From positions 333,098-397,097 of the forward strand of contig VXAY01002908.1 in NCBI GenBank assembly GCA_013399855.1: a DNA stretch of 64,000 nucleotides, in the 5' to 3' direction. This DNA is from Oxyruncus cristatus. Its lineage: Eukaryota; Chordata; Aves; Passeriformes; Cotingidae. Under the pieces are notes generated by a model. The model had not been told where the DNA came from, searched no databases, and saw only the letters and a list, made by a program, of their open reading frames with translations. Below, one piece after another: positions 26,561 through 40,600 of this stretch. Numbering within the stretch: position 1 is the stretch's first letter; each line of letters opens with the position of its first letter. The position numbers and the translations under genes are program-made.

Positions 26561-29500
26561 TAATGGATTAATTGGCAGAGAAAGCCCTTTTGCCACTGTA
26601 TAATTACCAGTAGTTTGTTCTTAAGGTTTTGTTATAAATGAGGAAAGAAGAACTATAGTTCAAGCATCCAAAAGCATCTTAATTTACTAAAATTAATCAG
26701 TGAGTAAAAGGAGAAAACTAAATGGAAACTGAATAAACCAAAGACCAATGCCTGTTGATTTTTGAGCTGTGTTCAAGCATACAGAGTGGTACAGGGAAAA
26801 TCCCAACAGCATTCCTCTGTGTGTGTTCCCAAAATCAAAGGCCTGTAACTTATTGTACTTGTTACCTAGATAAGGGGAACCCTGAAGGGAGTGAGTGTTT
26901 CCACTGTGGTGATCCTGTGCTCTTTCTTTTCTTCCCTGTGATGCTTTCAGCTGTCTCTACATGCCCTTAGTGCTTCAGCCGTTGGCTTTCGTATCTATGT
27001 CTGTGCAGTTGCGGAGGCGTTAGGCGCAGTCTCTGCCACGTGCAGATGGGGTGCTAGAATGCTGCTGCATTTTGCAGTAAACAGGTGTTATATATGTGTT
27101 GTATTGCTAATGTTGCAAAATGTGGGGAGGGAAAACCAGCAATGAAGCAGGAAGTATTACTATGCAACAGTAATATTACTGTGAAGGATTAGAGCTGGGG
27201 CTGATGTTGAGGCTAATACATTACACCTCTAAAATTACTGTAAGTGCTGATTCTCTGCATGGGAAGAAGGGAAGGAAAACATGTACTCAGGCAGCTAATG
27301 CACTGCTCACCCATCCATCTGCTGCTCAGCGTATATGTTGTGGTAGGTGCCAGCTGATATGTCTGACTGAGGCATGACTAAGCTGTGTGAGCTGCTCAGT
27401 TATGTAGTCAATTTGAGGCAGAAGAGGTTATCAGTAGTTTCTCGTGATTCAGGTGATGTTCTAATCACCAGATTGTCAGTGTGAACCACTAAACCTGCAT
27501 GCACCAAAAAAATTACATTCTTACTTTCTCTTGATTGTGTTTGTTAAAGGTCTTGCAAGGTGAGTGCTAAATGACTAGACCATCACATTCTAAGAGAAAG
27601 AAACCAGATCAAATTAAGCATCTGCCCCTAATGAAAGTGTTGTTCTAAAATAAGAATTTGTTGTTAAAGTTTCCTAGCCCATGTGAGTGACATGTCCTTG
27701 CACAGGCATGTGCTGGCTGTCACACCAGGACATGGGGAAATGTAGTTGAAACATGTAATTTTGGATGCGCAAGAAGAATCTTGGAAACAAAACACCACTT
27801 TATTCACCAAGCTAGCATGGTTTAACATAGACCAAAATTGGTCTATTAATATAGACCAAAATATAGCTAAATTTTGTAACATGGTGCTCAAAGACAAACT
27901 GACTCTCTCCCAGAAAGGGAGAACTTGTTCCAAGCCGGTTGCCTCATAGGACACCCTGAACTCTTTTTGTTTTACTGACCTGGGCTGCACTCCCTTGGAT
28001 ATTGTGCAGTAGAGGCGAGAGTGAAGAACTGGATTGTGATACAGATGATATGATGGGAAGAGGGCAGGCTGCTTCAAGCAGGAGGAAATTAGAGCCAATG
28101 ATATTTTGTATAGGAAGGGAGATTGAAAGACAAAACAAAACATTTAGGAGAATGCAGGGGGATAATCAATTGGATCTGAACAGTGCAGAAAGAGATACTT
28201 GTATCCAGAGTCATCAAGTTTGTCAGGCCAGAGGTTTGTTGTAAAATTCCTAGCTGATAGGTGTAATTTTTATCGTGTAAAGCATCAGATTATATGAATA
28301 CTTGATCAGTTTTTGAGAGATGCAGGACTAAAATATTTTCTTCTCTTATTATCAGAAGACAATTCTTACATAAAGATGTGGTGAGGTTTTGTTGTTGTTG
28401 GGTTTGAGTTGTTTGTTTTGGTGTATGTTTTTATTCTTTCTGGGTGTTTTTCCCTTTGGCTGAGGTACCTGTTACTAGATATACAGTCTTCCTCTGAAGG
28501 CCTTTGAAATCACTTTCGTTATTCCACTAAATAAGTAGCATGGGCAATTATCTTAATCTGCTTCTTTAGGCACCAACCATAGGATAACTATCTTGGTTAA
28601 TCTGTTTTTTTTGTTTGGTTTTACTGTTTCTGAGAAGAGTATTCCTCTTTTCTTGCATCTTGGCAACATATTCTTTCTTGTCCTATTGATATGTGCTCTG
28701 TTGGTTCTTCTTCCTCTTAATACTGTTTGTGGAAGATAACCCTTCAGAACAAAGGAAACCTTCACTCTAATCTCCGTGGAGTAGATCTGGGCCATGAGAC
28801 TGGGAACTTGTCCACACTGGGAGCTGTGAAAGATGATGTCTCTTACAAATATCTGTGTGGAATAATTTGGTTGTTACTGAATCACAGGAATAAGGAGCTA
28901 TGGGTAAGTTAACCAGAATTCACCCCACTCTGAATACTCCTTTCAGCTACCAACATATCTGCTTTGGATTTCTGGTGGGGCATATGAAGGGATGGTACTT
29001 GCATATGTGTTGTCTTCCAGCTAACATGGGAGGTGTTGTTCAAACCTGAGCTCCACTGTTGGTATGCAAGTGACAGACACTGAGCGTGTTTGCGGTGTTT
29101 TTTTTCAATCCTGTGTACTGTGTTACTCATCTGAGACTTGTAAAGCACAGTGGAAGTACAGCATGTCCTAAGCATACATTTTGGCGTAGTTGCAAGTAAA
29201 AGGACAGTTTTCATTTCCTTTTGACTGGTGGTCCCAGTGTCTCAGAACTGCAGCTCCACTCCGCTTGCTCATAGTTGCAGTTTCTCAGTAACTTTGCATA
29301 GCTTTAAATGTCATTTCTAGATCTAAGGTTCCAAGTCTTTTCTCTTTGCCCTGATGAAGAAAACTCTCATAGAGCTCAAGCTTGGTTTTAGTTAGGCTTT
29401 GTGTAAACATAGCTCTTACTTTTGAGTCAACTATGGAGAAGGAAAAAACTTGTGGTATTTTAAAGTTTGAAACTGCTCCTTACTGATTTATTGCTATTGT

Positions 29501-31540
29501 GGAGGCAGCCCAGAGTGTACTAATTCATCAGTTCTTGTAAGCAGAGAGGACGGAAAGAATAGGAGGAAACAAGGAAAGGGGTGGAGGGGAAAAGAATTGT
29601 GGAAGAGGGAAAAAACATGGGGAAATAAAAGGGGTGGGAGGAAAGACATAGCAAAGCAGCTGGTTTTGGTGACTTAGGAATTTCTGGAAAATAATAAAAT
29701 GTCAGCCTAGAGAGCAGTGGAATTGACTGTGCGCTTCTTATTACTGTGGCTTTAATGTGCTATAACATGATCCAGTCTCAAGTGACTTGTGACAGATAGT
29801 GTTCAGGGGGTTTTGCAGTTGAGTTGCATGCTTAGGTTACAATTGGCTTTACAATCAGTCTCTTTTAAGTTGGTTTCATCTTGCCTCACTTTCAGACCTC
29901 TTCTGTGCTGCTGATCTTCCTGTCTGTAAAATACTCAGAGCTGAAACATGGTAATGATTTAACCTATGGCCTTCCACACCTTTGTATGGGTTTAGTGGTT
30001 GCCACAATAATACATAGATGGTACCTTGGTATTAGCCCCAGTATTCAAAGGCAGTGGTTCACTACAGTAAAGTAAAAAAAAAAAAATTATGTGACTTTTT
30101 AGTGAGGATTTAGTAGGTTCATGACTCTTAAAAGCAAGTGAGATAGGCAGGCTCATTCTCTCCAGACTGAAATTGATTGCACTCATGGCAGTTTCAGATC
30201 CAGTTAATATACCAGTGCTACAGTGTCCAGACTTTTCCTCCTGTATGACAGGGATGGAGTTTTCCCATTCATCATGGATGAGGATGCTTTTAGAATACAT
30301 ATCCTCTTCACCTAGCTGTTTGAAATTATCATAAGGCCTTGTGTCTCTGGCTGCTGAGAGTGCTCTGAGGTGTGCTGAGGACCTGGGACTCCAGTGCTGG
30401 GAAATAGGATGGTGCAAGGACTTCCCAGCTTTTCCCTGAGGTGCTCTGCTACTTTTGTAATCTTTTGGATAGCAAACACGGATTAGACATATGAATACTG
30501 GGCAATGTTCCTTAGTATTTCCACATTTGTCCTTTTATTCATGCCATATTTTGGGGATATTGAATGTTTAGGGCATAGTGCAGTGGAATTCCACTTCAGT
30601 TGTTATTTTACTCTGTACAACAAAATACCCTACTTCTGAAAACAGCCAGGAAGATGATCTATTTTTTCTATTTTCTCCTCATTTCTGTCTTGTCTTTCCT
30701 GTTCTCTATTGTCTTTCTTCTTACTCCTTTTTTTTTTAATTACATTTCTTTTTCTCCAGACCTTTGAATCTTCCAGTTCTTTCCCTTCTGCCTGACTGTT
30801 TGCCTTTCCCATCTACAGTTTTTCAGATGGAGTGAAGTGATTTTTTTGTTTTCGATTTGAAATGTTTTCAGCCCTGCCTACGGGGTCTGAATAACAGCCT
30901 CACCCAGTTTATTTCAGGTTGCTGCTGTTTGGCAGTGCTTCAAGAAGCCAGAGTGGCACCAGAGCTGGTGACAAACACAGGAAAATGCAAGGTCAGGAAA
31001 GTCTTTGGCTCTGTCACATTACTCAGCGGCTGTATTTTTCTGAAATATGTGCAGTGATCTAGCTCTCTGAGGCACTTCTGCATGGGCAGATGATGTGTTT
31101 ATGGCATGTCTCTTGAAGTTGGAGTTTTAAAAATCTGTTTTGTCTTTGTCTCCATAATACCTTTCTTTCCCTTCCCACCCATGAATTTGATAGGCAGTAT
31201 TGTCATATACATCCATAGATCTAGAAACTGACCACAAATTTCTAATACTTAAACCTTTCATGATCAGTAATCAAGCCGTGTTGTCTAAGGTTTGGGGGTT
31301 TTAGCTTTATAAGATGCTCTAATTTCTCTGGAAAAGAAATGAGAAGTTTTTTAGCCAGGTATTTAGCAAAGAAATTGTTTTTGTTTTTAGTTTTCCCTAA
31401 CAGTGACTTGTCCCCAAAGCAGTAAGTAGATTTCTTTTGGTTTTTGCTCATAACGTTATTGTTCAAATACCTTTCATTAGTGAAAAAAGCAGATGTTCTT
31501 TCTCTTTTTTTCCGTTGGCATTGGAATGCTTCAATGTAAT

Positions 31541-31612
31541 CTTTATACATGTATATATTTTTATATTCTCTACATATGTTAGTCACATGGCCATATATAT
31601 ATATATGTATAT
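31541..31612. repeat. AT-rich microsatellite tract
   Basis: TATACATGTATATATTTTTA and further on CCATATATATATATATGTAT. Confidence 0.75.
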
Positions 31613-32940
31613 CAGTGAGGAAGGTAAAGCAAAGAAACATAGTGGCTGTTCATGAGCGGACTGAAGTCCCTGGAGTAATTGTTTCAACTTGGGGTAAGAG
31701 CCTGTTTCCCATGTGCTGTGTTCTCCAAGAGACTGTTCTCCAAGTATTAAATAAATCTGAGTGCTCTAAGCCTATACATAATCTTTTATCCCTTCTAGGC
31801 TTGGGCACTGGAATAGCTTGAAGATAAAACATTGTGAGGTTGGAATTGATGGTTAACCTGTGTAAGGACTAAAGGCCAAGTCTGGAGAGTTCAGAATAGA
31901 CAATACGTTGACATGACTTGCTGCAATATTCTGCACAAAGTTTCTTACATGTTGAAGTGAGTTATGCCTGAAAACAGCAACCTGTTATACTGCTGGAAGA
32001 CAGAACATGGCTTTATGGGTTGGGGTTGTCTGGAATTCAGAGGACAATGTCTACCTGATGGACTTATGCTGTAGATCATGTTGTTGATCATAGATCAGAT
32101 TTGTGAGTGGGCCTTTAGAGTTAGGTAGGCTTTTGACAGAATTTAAGAACCTAAGAAGGCAGGCATCAAAACTCTGAAGCTAGTAATCTCTGAACATCCA
32201 TGTAAATCCAAACTTCTGTGTGTTAGTTTGCCTGACATCAGAGAATGATTCTGCTTTATCTCCCAAGCAGTTCTATGAGGATGAAGAACTGAAGAGAGTT
32301 AATTTAGATTGATGCTAGTAACTAACTGATTGATAAGTGAGAGATGCTAAGGCTGCCTGCCAGCTTGTGTTACCATAAAATCTACCTAGTGGGTGGATTT
32401 ATTAATCAATTTGTTTTACAAAGTGACTTTTAAATGACCTTACCTGTGGTATAGCTGCATAATAACAGCTGTGGACACCAAAAAAACAGTTGCTAAGTGG
32501 TCAGTTATATCATGTAGGCTCCTTTCACATAATCCTTCTGAGGATCTTTTTGAGAGCCTAGGAACACAGAAGAAGGGCATTAAGTTCAAACTCTGACAGA
32601 GGAGTAGCAAAAATGCAAGCTGCAAGGCTGTTGCTGAACACCCTTAACCACCAACCTTGATCACGTAAACAGGTCCATGCTGCCTTGGGGGTATGGCAGA
32701 AAGCTGTTGAATTGTGTGCAGTGAGCCACAGCTGTGGCTGCATAGGAAGGCTCAGAATTGTTTAGATCAGAGTCAAAAATATTCACTTAAAAGATGTGGC
32801 AGGCAGTCCCAGTTCCACAGTGCAGTGTAGCAGCCGTTCTGCAGATGGCTCCACTTCAGAAATGTGTGGGTTTTTTCCATGTAAGTAAAAAACATGGAGA
32901 TTTTTTAATAGATTTATATTTTTAAGTATTTATAAAAATT

Positions 32941-33120
32941 GTATAAATATATAGTATATAAACGTACTTCATATATTAAATAAATACAATGTGACAGATG
33001 TGTTTCACTTCATGTAGAGGAAATGTAGTCTGAATTACAAATATATCTATAAATATATATACACAATACTAAAACTGTACTATAGCAGATGTGTTTGATT
33101 TCATCTAGTAGCATGTATGA
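32941..33120. repeat. Degenerate tandem duplication, AT-rich
   Basis: TATAAATATATA followed by CAGATGTGTTTCACTTCATG occurs at 32942/32995 and again as TATAAATATATA and CAGATGTGTTTGATTTCATC at 33048/33086, an old imperfect duplication of about 90-106 bp. Confidence 0.6.
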
Positions 33121-34380
33121 TTTTAACTAGTTAATTTGACAGAGAGGGATGAGACAAATTTTAAATCCTGGATAAATCCTTTCCCTGGACTTGTAAAAGA
33201 GCTGCTTTCCATCGTCTCAGTAAATTCAGATTAAGATAACTTCTTCAGGCAGATGACTTAAGTGTACCTTAACTGTGTCTGGTAGGAGAGGAGACTGAAG
33301 CTCCTAATTTAGAAATTAAGCCCATCCCTCATCTAAAGCTGAAATTTAGATTCTGCTGAAATCTCTATTTTGAGTCTTGCTTGGTGAAAAAGACCCGCCA
33401 GTTAGTGTGCTCATATGACTGTTATTCAACCCTATTTTCTAGTCACACTTTTCTCACATCGGCGGTCATGTATCTGAAGTGTTGGCGATGCAAATGCAGC
33501 TTGATTGTATAATGCCATGAAATACTTGACTAGCAAGCAGTAAGAAAAATCATCCTCTTTTACGACTTCTTGAATGACTTATATGGAAAAAAGTTGCATT
33601 ATTTCCTGCTTTCACAGAAGCTTTCACAGTATTTTTGTTCCACTGTTTTCTGCAACTTCTTGAGGCCTGGAAAGGAAGAATTGTTCTATTCTTGACTTAC
33701 TAGAGGTCAAGTCAGCTGTTTCTCACTGAAAAATGTAGTATGTGTAGGTGGACCAAAAACTGAGGGATTACTGTTCAGCAATACAGTTTGTGTTCACTTA
33801 ATTCATTAATTGTTCTGCAGAAGTGAAAAAAAGGAAAGGTTCCTTTTCCCTCCATACTCATTTCCTGGAATGCCTAACAGTCACATGTTAAATATATTGA
33901 CATGTTGTTACAGCAGTAAGACTTCAGTCATTTCTGTCTCTTTATGCAGTGGCTTCCTTTTAGTGTGGACATGCACATGATTGCAGAATTGAACAGTTAT
34001 TAGTCAGGTTGTTGATTATTTATGACAAGACTGAATGAACTCTTGGTAAAGCTATTGCTTATGCTTCCTATTTTCAGCTTGCTTTGGGATGCTGTCCTAG
34101 AAAATTATGTGCTGTGTGACCATATTTCTTACAAACTCAATATTATCAGATATGGGCCACAGTGAACAAAAATACAAAAATGAGACTGACTTTGAGCAGT
34201 AGAATTTGGAGTCTGAACTGACAACCAACTTCCCTTCTGGTTTTCTATGCCTCTAAGTCTGATTTGTTGTGTCCATTTTCAGTATTGGTGTTTGGACTGA
34301 GTTTGGTAAGCTACACTAAATCTCCAATTAAATAAATATTTAGTGAGCTAAGGTCTATTAGTGGGTATATTAGTTGGGTA

Positions 34381-34417
34381 TATTGGTCTGTATTTCTTAT
34401 ATTGGTCTGTATTTCTA
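34381..34417. repeat. Short tandem duplication (about 19-bp unit)
   Basis: TATTGGTCTGTATTTCTTA is followed directly by a second ATTGGTCTGTATTTCT. Confidence 0.75.
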
Positions 34418-37400
34418 TACCTTCACTAGCTGTATTTCTTACAGCCAAACCAAGAGGCAAAATTTTCTACTGGCTGTTTTGTGTCGTGATCTTGAGTATA
34501 ATGACAAACCCAGGCATTTTTCAATATCTTGTTTCTCTAGAACTCCTATTAGTTACCTTGTCTTTTCTCTTGCAATTATGTAGCATTCTCACTGCAACAT
34601 TGCTCATCGCTAGAATGGATGAGAACACAGTCTGAAGCCGTAAGAGGCCTCAACTGTGGAACAGTAGGAGTCTTAATCTGTTTATGACAGAAGGTGTTTG
34701 TTTCTCTGCTTTTCTCTTGTGAGTTTGTTATTTAGTTTTGTGCTGGGTTGTTTTTTGTGGGTTTTTTGTTTGTTTGTTGGGTTTTTTTTGTAAAAAAAAA
34801 AGCTTTTTTAAGCATCATGATGTAAACAAGAAGCTTATTATTTAGTTGCAGCAGTGTGCCAGATGATCATGAAACAAGATCTAGTCTGTGCTTGAGAAAG
34901 CTTCATTCTCTGTACCTTTAAAGGGATATGCAGCAGAGATGATCCACTAGGATGTGGAGGATTTTTGTATATATCTTTCAAGGCTAGGTGGCGAAATTCT
35001 TGATCCTGTCCCATGATGAATGTAAGATTTCTTTATTAAAAGTTATTTGGCAAGGAGGGGTGAGCAGGAATAGCTCTGCTACCATTTGAAGCTGCATTCA
35101 GGTTTTGCTTGGTGTTATCACCATGACTGAATTCAGCGTAAGTTACGTGCCAGCTGTACAGGGCAGCCGGTTTCTGCTGGGAGCTGGGAGCCAGCTTGAA
35201 AGATGTTTCGCTTTGATTCACTCTTACTTTGCAGGAGATGAAGAGGAGAAATATTTCATGCTGAGGTGTTACTACAGTATAGTTGTGCTGCAAGAGGAAT
35301 TACCACAGGGATACCAGTAAGCCTCTGAATGTCCTGGGGAGCAACAGTAAGCATTGAGGCTGAAATTTTGATATTTTCCCCTTTATTTTCACTTATTGAC
35401 CCACATGGAATATATATATTTAAATTTTCTTTTTTTTTGGTCTCAATTGGGTTGTATCATATATTTGGTGAGCTTTTAGTCTGCACTGTATCGGATTTTA
35501 CATCTTCACCATAAAATTTTCTAGGATTTTGGTCTGCCTGATGTACACAAGTGCATCCTTGACTTAAATCAACCCCTCTTGATTGTTCATTTGCTAGTTT
35601 CATCCACCTGCTACCATAAGTATCAGATATGCAATAAACTGGTCAGGATAAGCAAAGGACACTCCAGTTAATAGCAGACAGGTCAGGTGTGTTTGGTCAC
35701 TTGTTCTCAAATACCTTATGAAACTGTCTGTAAATGTTAGCTAAACCAAAGCTTGGAAGAAGAAAATGGAGTTTGATGGTAATTTGTGTTAAATGAAAAA
35801 GTAGTAGTGATTGACAGTAAAGAAGCAGCCTAATAACCTTAAAAGTCTTAGGGTTTCATTAATATCACTGTCAGACTTTGTTCAGGTTTCAGAACACAGT
35901 GCACAGCACAAGTTGTATTTTGTGACTTGGAGCTATTATTCATGTGCTGTTCTGTGGGGCTATTTCATCTGTTTCCTTTGAAACAGTGTGGATTTTGTGT
36001 GGGCTTTCAGAGGAAGTGATCCAGAGCAACCCTGGAAATGGAGTTGCTTAATGTTTCTCCTCTGCCCCCCTCTTCTCCCTGATGGCTGAACTAGAGAAGT
36101 TTTTTGGTGTCCTTTATGTACCTTATAAAGAACATCTTCTAACGAGTTAGACTGAATGGGGGGCTGACAAAATCTTCACTTTGTTTCAGAAATTTTAGAG
36201 ACCTTGGTGGAGTCATGCCCACAATTAATTGAATATCAAAACCCTGGACTTCAAAAGTGTTTGTGAAGTCTGCATGTGATTTTTGTTCAAGCAAAATGTG
36301 CTTTTTGTCCCTGAAAATCTGCCTAAATCTAGTCTAGTAAGCATTAAAGTAATTTTTTTACAGTTTTGGAGGTCTTGCGAAGTTCGCTGATATGACTTAG
36401 ATATAAGCAGTTCCTGCAAGCTGATGAAGGCAGGGGAAAAAGGAAAACCAGAATTGAAAAAAACTGTAAACATAATGGGAGTAGCATAACTGCTGGTGTG
36501 GAGAAAGTAAGGAACCACCTAATTATTGAAAGATAGGTGAGATAATGTGAACCCCCCAGCAGCTTGGGATGTGAATTTTCTACTCTTGGAAGGTCAATGT
36601 CACAGTGACAAAACATTACTAGTAAATATCTTGTTAGTATTTGATGTACTCCATAAATTACCCTTGATTTTTGGGGGGAGTTGTGTAGTTTTCTGTTTTG
36701 TTTTTCTTCCTGTAAAACTTGTAAATTAGCTTTCCTCTTTTGGGGAATACATTTCTGTATGTATGGGATTTTCTTTCTGGTTAGTCAGTTGACAACTCTC
36801 CATCTGGGCTCTGAAGCCTAGGATATCGATGCTCTGCATGGTCCTGTCCTATTTCTGTCTTTAGGGTGATACATAGATATTACAGCTTCTTCTTTTAGCT
36901 CACTTTGTCATTGCAACAACCAATTGAGGCAGATAAGAGCACAAAGTTGTGTTCTCAGCATATTGAAAGTGTTGGAAGAAAAATGCAGGCTAAAACTCAT
37001 AGTGTACTCAAAATATTTATTGTTCTTTCTAAAATTAACTGCAAACTGATTGATTTGTCATGCTCTTGGGAACGAAAATATCTGGCTCTGTGAGTTGCAG
37101 TATCATCATGCTGGAAAAGGGGCATAATGCCTGGCTTATGAAAGACCTTTTGAGTCTTGCCTGGGTAGCTGAGGTTAAGAAATGTCATAAGTAAATTTTA
37201 ATGTTGGTGAGAGAACTTTTAACTAGTGGTGAAAATGACAGGAATTGGAAATGAGACTTTTGCATGTATATTTGACAAAAGCCTGTGACTTAAAGGTGTT
37301 TCCTGCTTGCTTTTGTATTTTGTTAGTGTGGGTTTTTTTCCTTCTGCTTTCTACATGAAGTTCCATCAGACAGAGGATGTATAGCCTACTGCAAGTGCTG

Positions 37401-37552
37401 CAAGAAGTTAGCTATTGCTGTTCACAGTGAAGTCATTAGAAAAAAACAAACCCAACAAGCAACAGCTGACAACGTGATTTCCAATGGCAGAAATGTAGAG
37501 TATTAATATAAGGAAATAATGGAGTATCTTACCTTTTTGTGCTGTTTTTCAG

Positions 37553-37563
37553 ACTGCTCTGCA
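37553..37563 (+). other. RNF144A: RNF144A 5' UTR, 3'-most 11 nt
   Basis: These are the bases between the acceptor AG (37551-37552) and the ATG at 37564. They show that the transcript starts in at least one further non-coding exon upstream. I could not identify that exon in 1-37550. Confidence 0.8.
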
Positions 37564-37698
37564 ATGACTACAGCAAGATACAGGCCTACCTGGGACTTGG
37601 TACTTGACCCATTAGTGTCCTGCAAACTCTGTCTTGGTGAATATCCCGTGGAGCAGATGACAACAATAGCACAATGCCAATGCATCTTCTGTACCCTG
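37564..37698 (+). CDS. RNF144A: RNF144A coding exon 1 (residues 1-45, start codon)
   Basis: The acceptor AG is at 37551-37552 after a T-rich tract, so the exon begins at 37553 and contributes 11 nt of 5' UTR before the ATG at 37564, which has G at -3. An in-frame ATG at 37519 lies upstream of the acceptor, in intron, and was rejected as start. The exon encodes the N-terminus and the first six RING1 zinc-binding positions up to Cys43. It ends after a Leu codon in phase 0, followed by GTGAGT at 37699. RING1 has Cys-Gln-Cys (38-40) where classical C3HC4 RINGs have Cys-x-His. As I remember it, the human protein reads the same, so this is a family trait and not a lesion. Confidence 0.96.
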
Positions 37699-40600
37699 GT
37701 GAGTTTGTGTTCTATGTTAGGCATAAAAACCAAAACATAACTTTAACTGCAGAACTTGTGTGTTTCTGCTGTGTGGGTTTCACCCCGAAGTATTAATGTT
37801 GCAGTGGAAATACATACTGTTTTCCTGCTTAAGAAAAGAAAGTTTTCTGCTCAGCACTTGAACATACTGTATAGTTACCTCCTTAGCAAGGTTATTCATG
37901 CTTTCCTTTTCATCTCTGTGTCTTGGATTTGGGTGGGAGCGGCTTTTTGGTTGGCTGGATTTTTATTGGGTTCTTTGGGGGGTTTTTTGGTTGTTTTTTT
38001 GGTTATTTTTTTAACTTTAGAAGAGAATAGAGCCTTTCAGTTGGAAGGGATTGTTCCACAATGTTCTTCAGTCCAGCTGCCTGACCAGGGCTTATCTAAA
38101 GTTAAAACATGGTATTAAAGGCATTGTCCAAATGCCTCTTAAACATAGGCTTGGGGCAGCAGGTTCCTGTCAATCCGTGAAGCCTGTTCCAGTGTTTGGT
38201 CACCCTCTTTGTAAAGAAATGCTTCCTAATGTCCAGTGTGAGCCTTCCCTGGTCCAGCTTTGAACCATTCCCACATGTCCTCTCACTGGATACTAGGGAG
38301 AAGAGGTCAGTACCTCCCTCTCTACTTCCCCTCCTCAGGAAGCTTTAGAGAGTAAGGAGTTTACCCCCTCAGCCCCCTCCTCTCCAAACTAGACAAACCT
38401 GAGGTTCTCACCTGCTCTTCACAGGAACATACCTTCCAGCCCTTTCATCAGCTTTGTTGTGCACCTCTGGATGCATTCAGGTTCCTTCACATCCTCCTTA
38501 AATTATGGGGCCCAGAACTACACACAACACTCCAGGATGAGGCTGCACCAATGCTGAATACAGGAGAGTAATCACCTCTTTTGACTGGCTGGTGAGGCTG
38601 TTTAATGCACCCTGGAATGGGGTTTGCCCTCCTGGCTGCCAGGGCTCACTGCTGACTTGTGTGGAGCCTGTTGTCACCCAGCACCTCCAGATCCCTTTCT
38701 GAGGACTGTTCTCCAGGCACTCCTCTCCTAATTTAGACTTGTGTCTGGTGTTACTGAAATGAGGTGGAGAATCTGACACTTCAACTTGTTAAATTTCATG
38801 CCAGTAATCATAGCCCAGTGCTCCAGTTTCTCTAGACCCCTCTGCAAGGCATCTTGTCCCTCAAGAGAATCAACAGCACTTCCTGGTTTTGTCATCATCA
38901 GTCTTGCTAATGGTGCATTCAACTCCTGCATCCAAACAATTGATAACCATATTGAACAGAACTGACGCTAGAATTGAGCTCAGAGACAGTGCTGGTGACT
39001 GGTTGCCAGGCAGATGTAGCCCCATTCACTACAACCCTTGGAGCCCAATTCTTCACCCAGAGCACCATGTACCTGCTCATCTCACAGCTGGACAATTTTT
39101 GCAGAAGGCTGCTTTGAAGGACAAAAGCCTTACTAAAATCCAGAAAAAATATGTCCACTGCCTTTCCTTCATTCACTAGGCAGCTGACCTTGTTATAGAA
39201 GGTTATCAAATTAAACAGACTTGCCCTTTGTGAACCCATGTTGACTGTGCCTGATGATTGCATTATTCTTTAAATGCCTTTCAATAGTACCCAGTATAGA
39301 CACACACTACAGAAGTGTTTAATTTATTTTAGGTTTTAATTTCACTGTATCATAGTGATGTATATAGTTAGTCACATAACAGCTTTCCATTAAAGCATTG
39401 TACAAATGCTTACCTGGAATAACAAGCATATTGTCATTTAAGTACAAAACCCTGGCAAACATAAGTGTAGTATGTGACAAAGATCATCATCACAGTCAAT
39501 GGATATTGATAGTTTACGAATGGGGAGTGAAAACTAGTACGAATTTTTCATCCCTAATGATTTGAAACTAAAATTTTAGATTCTTAAATTTTGTGGGTGC
39601 AGGTACACCAAAAACTTTGTAACAATGGTTCAACAGAGGAAAAGTTGGAGTATTATGAGTAAGAATATAACTTCTGGGGTACATGATGCTCAGGCTTTAA
39701 TTTCCCAAGAGTTTTGACACGGTATTACAGGTTCAGAAATGGGATTGTGACTTTTTTTTTTTGTTAAATTTGAAAGTTCTTGTCAACAAAGTTTTTTGGT
39801 ATGTGTTCTTAATGTTCAAGATCAAGGATTTTAGTTACTTTTTAATTCTACTTTTCTTCATGTATATACTATTTTTTAATAATAGTTTTTTTCCCTGATG
39901 GAAAAAAGAACAGCCAATAGAACAAAGAGTTACACTTGGAAAGGAGTGTTTGCTTAAACATGCAAAAGTATATGAAATAATAGGCTTCATGAAAACTGTT
40001 CTCCACTGTTCTAATACTTACAGCTGAGTGTTCTGTTTCTCCCTGTTGCTTGGGTGTGGAAAATACTTAAATTTCAGTTTCCAGTGACATTTCAATGGTA
40101 GCAGAAAGACTGGGTTACCAGATGCATCTTTTCATCTGTTTCCTTCTGATATTTGCTGCTGTCACCGATCTGTTTCTTGGTACAGTTACTGACTCTTACT
40201 GCTTATTTGAAAGATATAACCAATTAAAGACATTAAATATGTAATCTTTGCCAATAAGCTGTACTTAGCAGCTGACTAAGTAACCTGGCTGTGGTGACAT
40301 GGGGTTTTTGTTTTGAACTCTGTTCAGGTGGAATCACCAACTCACTTGTACCACTTGTATTTGACTGTCTTGAATAGTTCATTCAGCTTGGTACTGTTTA
40401 AGGAAATTGGTGTAGTTTGTCTGCCTCTTGTTTGCCACTTTCTTCACTACAGTGACATTTGAGGGCCCTGAAAACATTATTTATCCTAAAGTGCTGCTGT
40501 AAATTATTAGGAAATGTTACTTTTGCTTTCATTGATGATGGTGAAGGAAGAATTAAGAATCAATCCAAACAAATGCAAGAGGCAATAGCTGTAAACCTGT

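Larger units (their letters stand above)
26561..37552. other. Non-coding, probable 5' intron of RNF144A
   Basis: No gene recognised. A 159-codon minus-strand frame at 27664-28143 has no motif and is judged chance. Contains a purine-rich GGAAAGGGGTGGAGGGG patch near 29573, AT microsatellites (31541-31612), GTTTGTTTG/poly-T low complexity near 34750 and the tandem AT-rich block at 32941-33120. Confidence 0.5.

Noticed and set aside
27664..28143. 159-codon minus-strand open frame
   Set aside because: No homology or domain recognised, Ser/Leu-rich as expected from AT-rich DNA, and no supporting splice or promoter signals.
37519..37563. Upstream in-frame ATG that would extend RNF144A by 15 residues
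   Set aside because: It lies before the acceptor AG at 37551-37552, so it is intronic; the family starts MTT at 37564.
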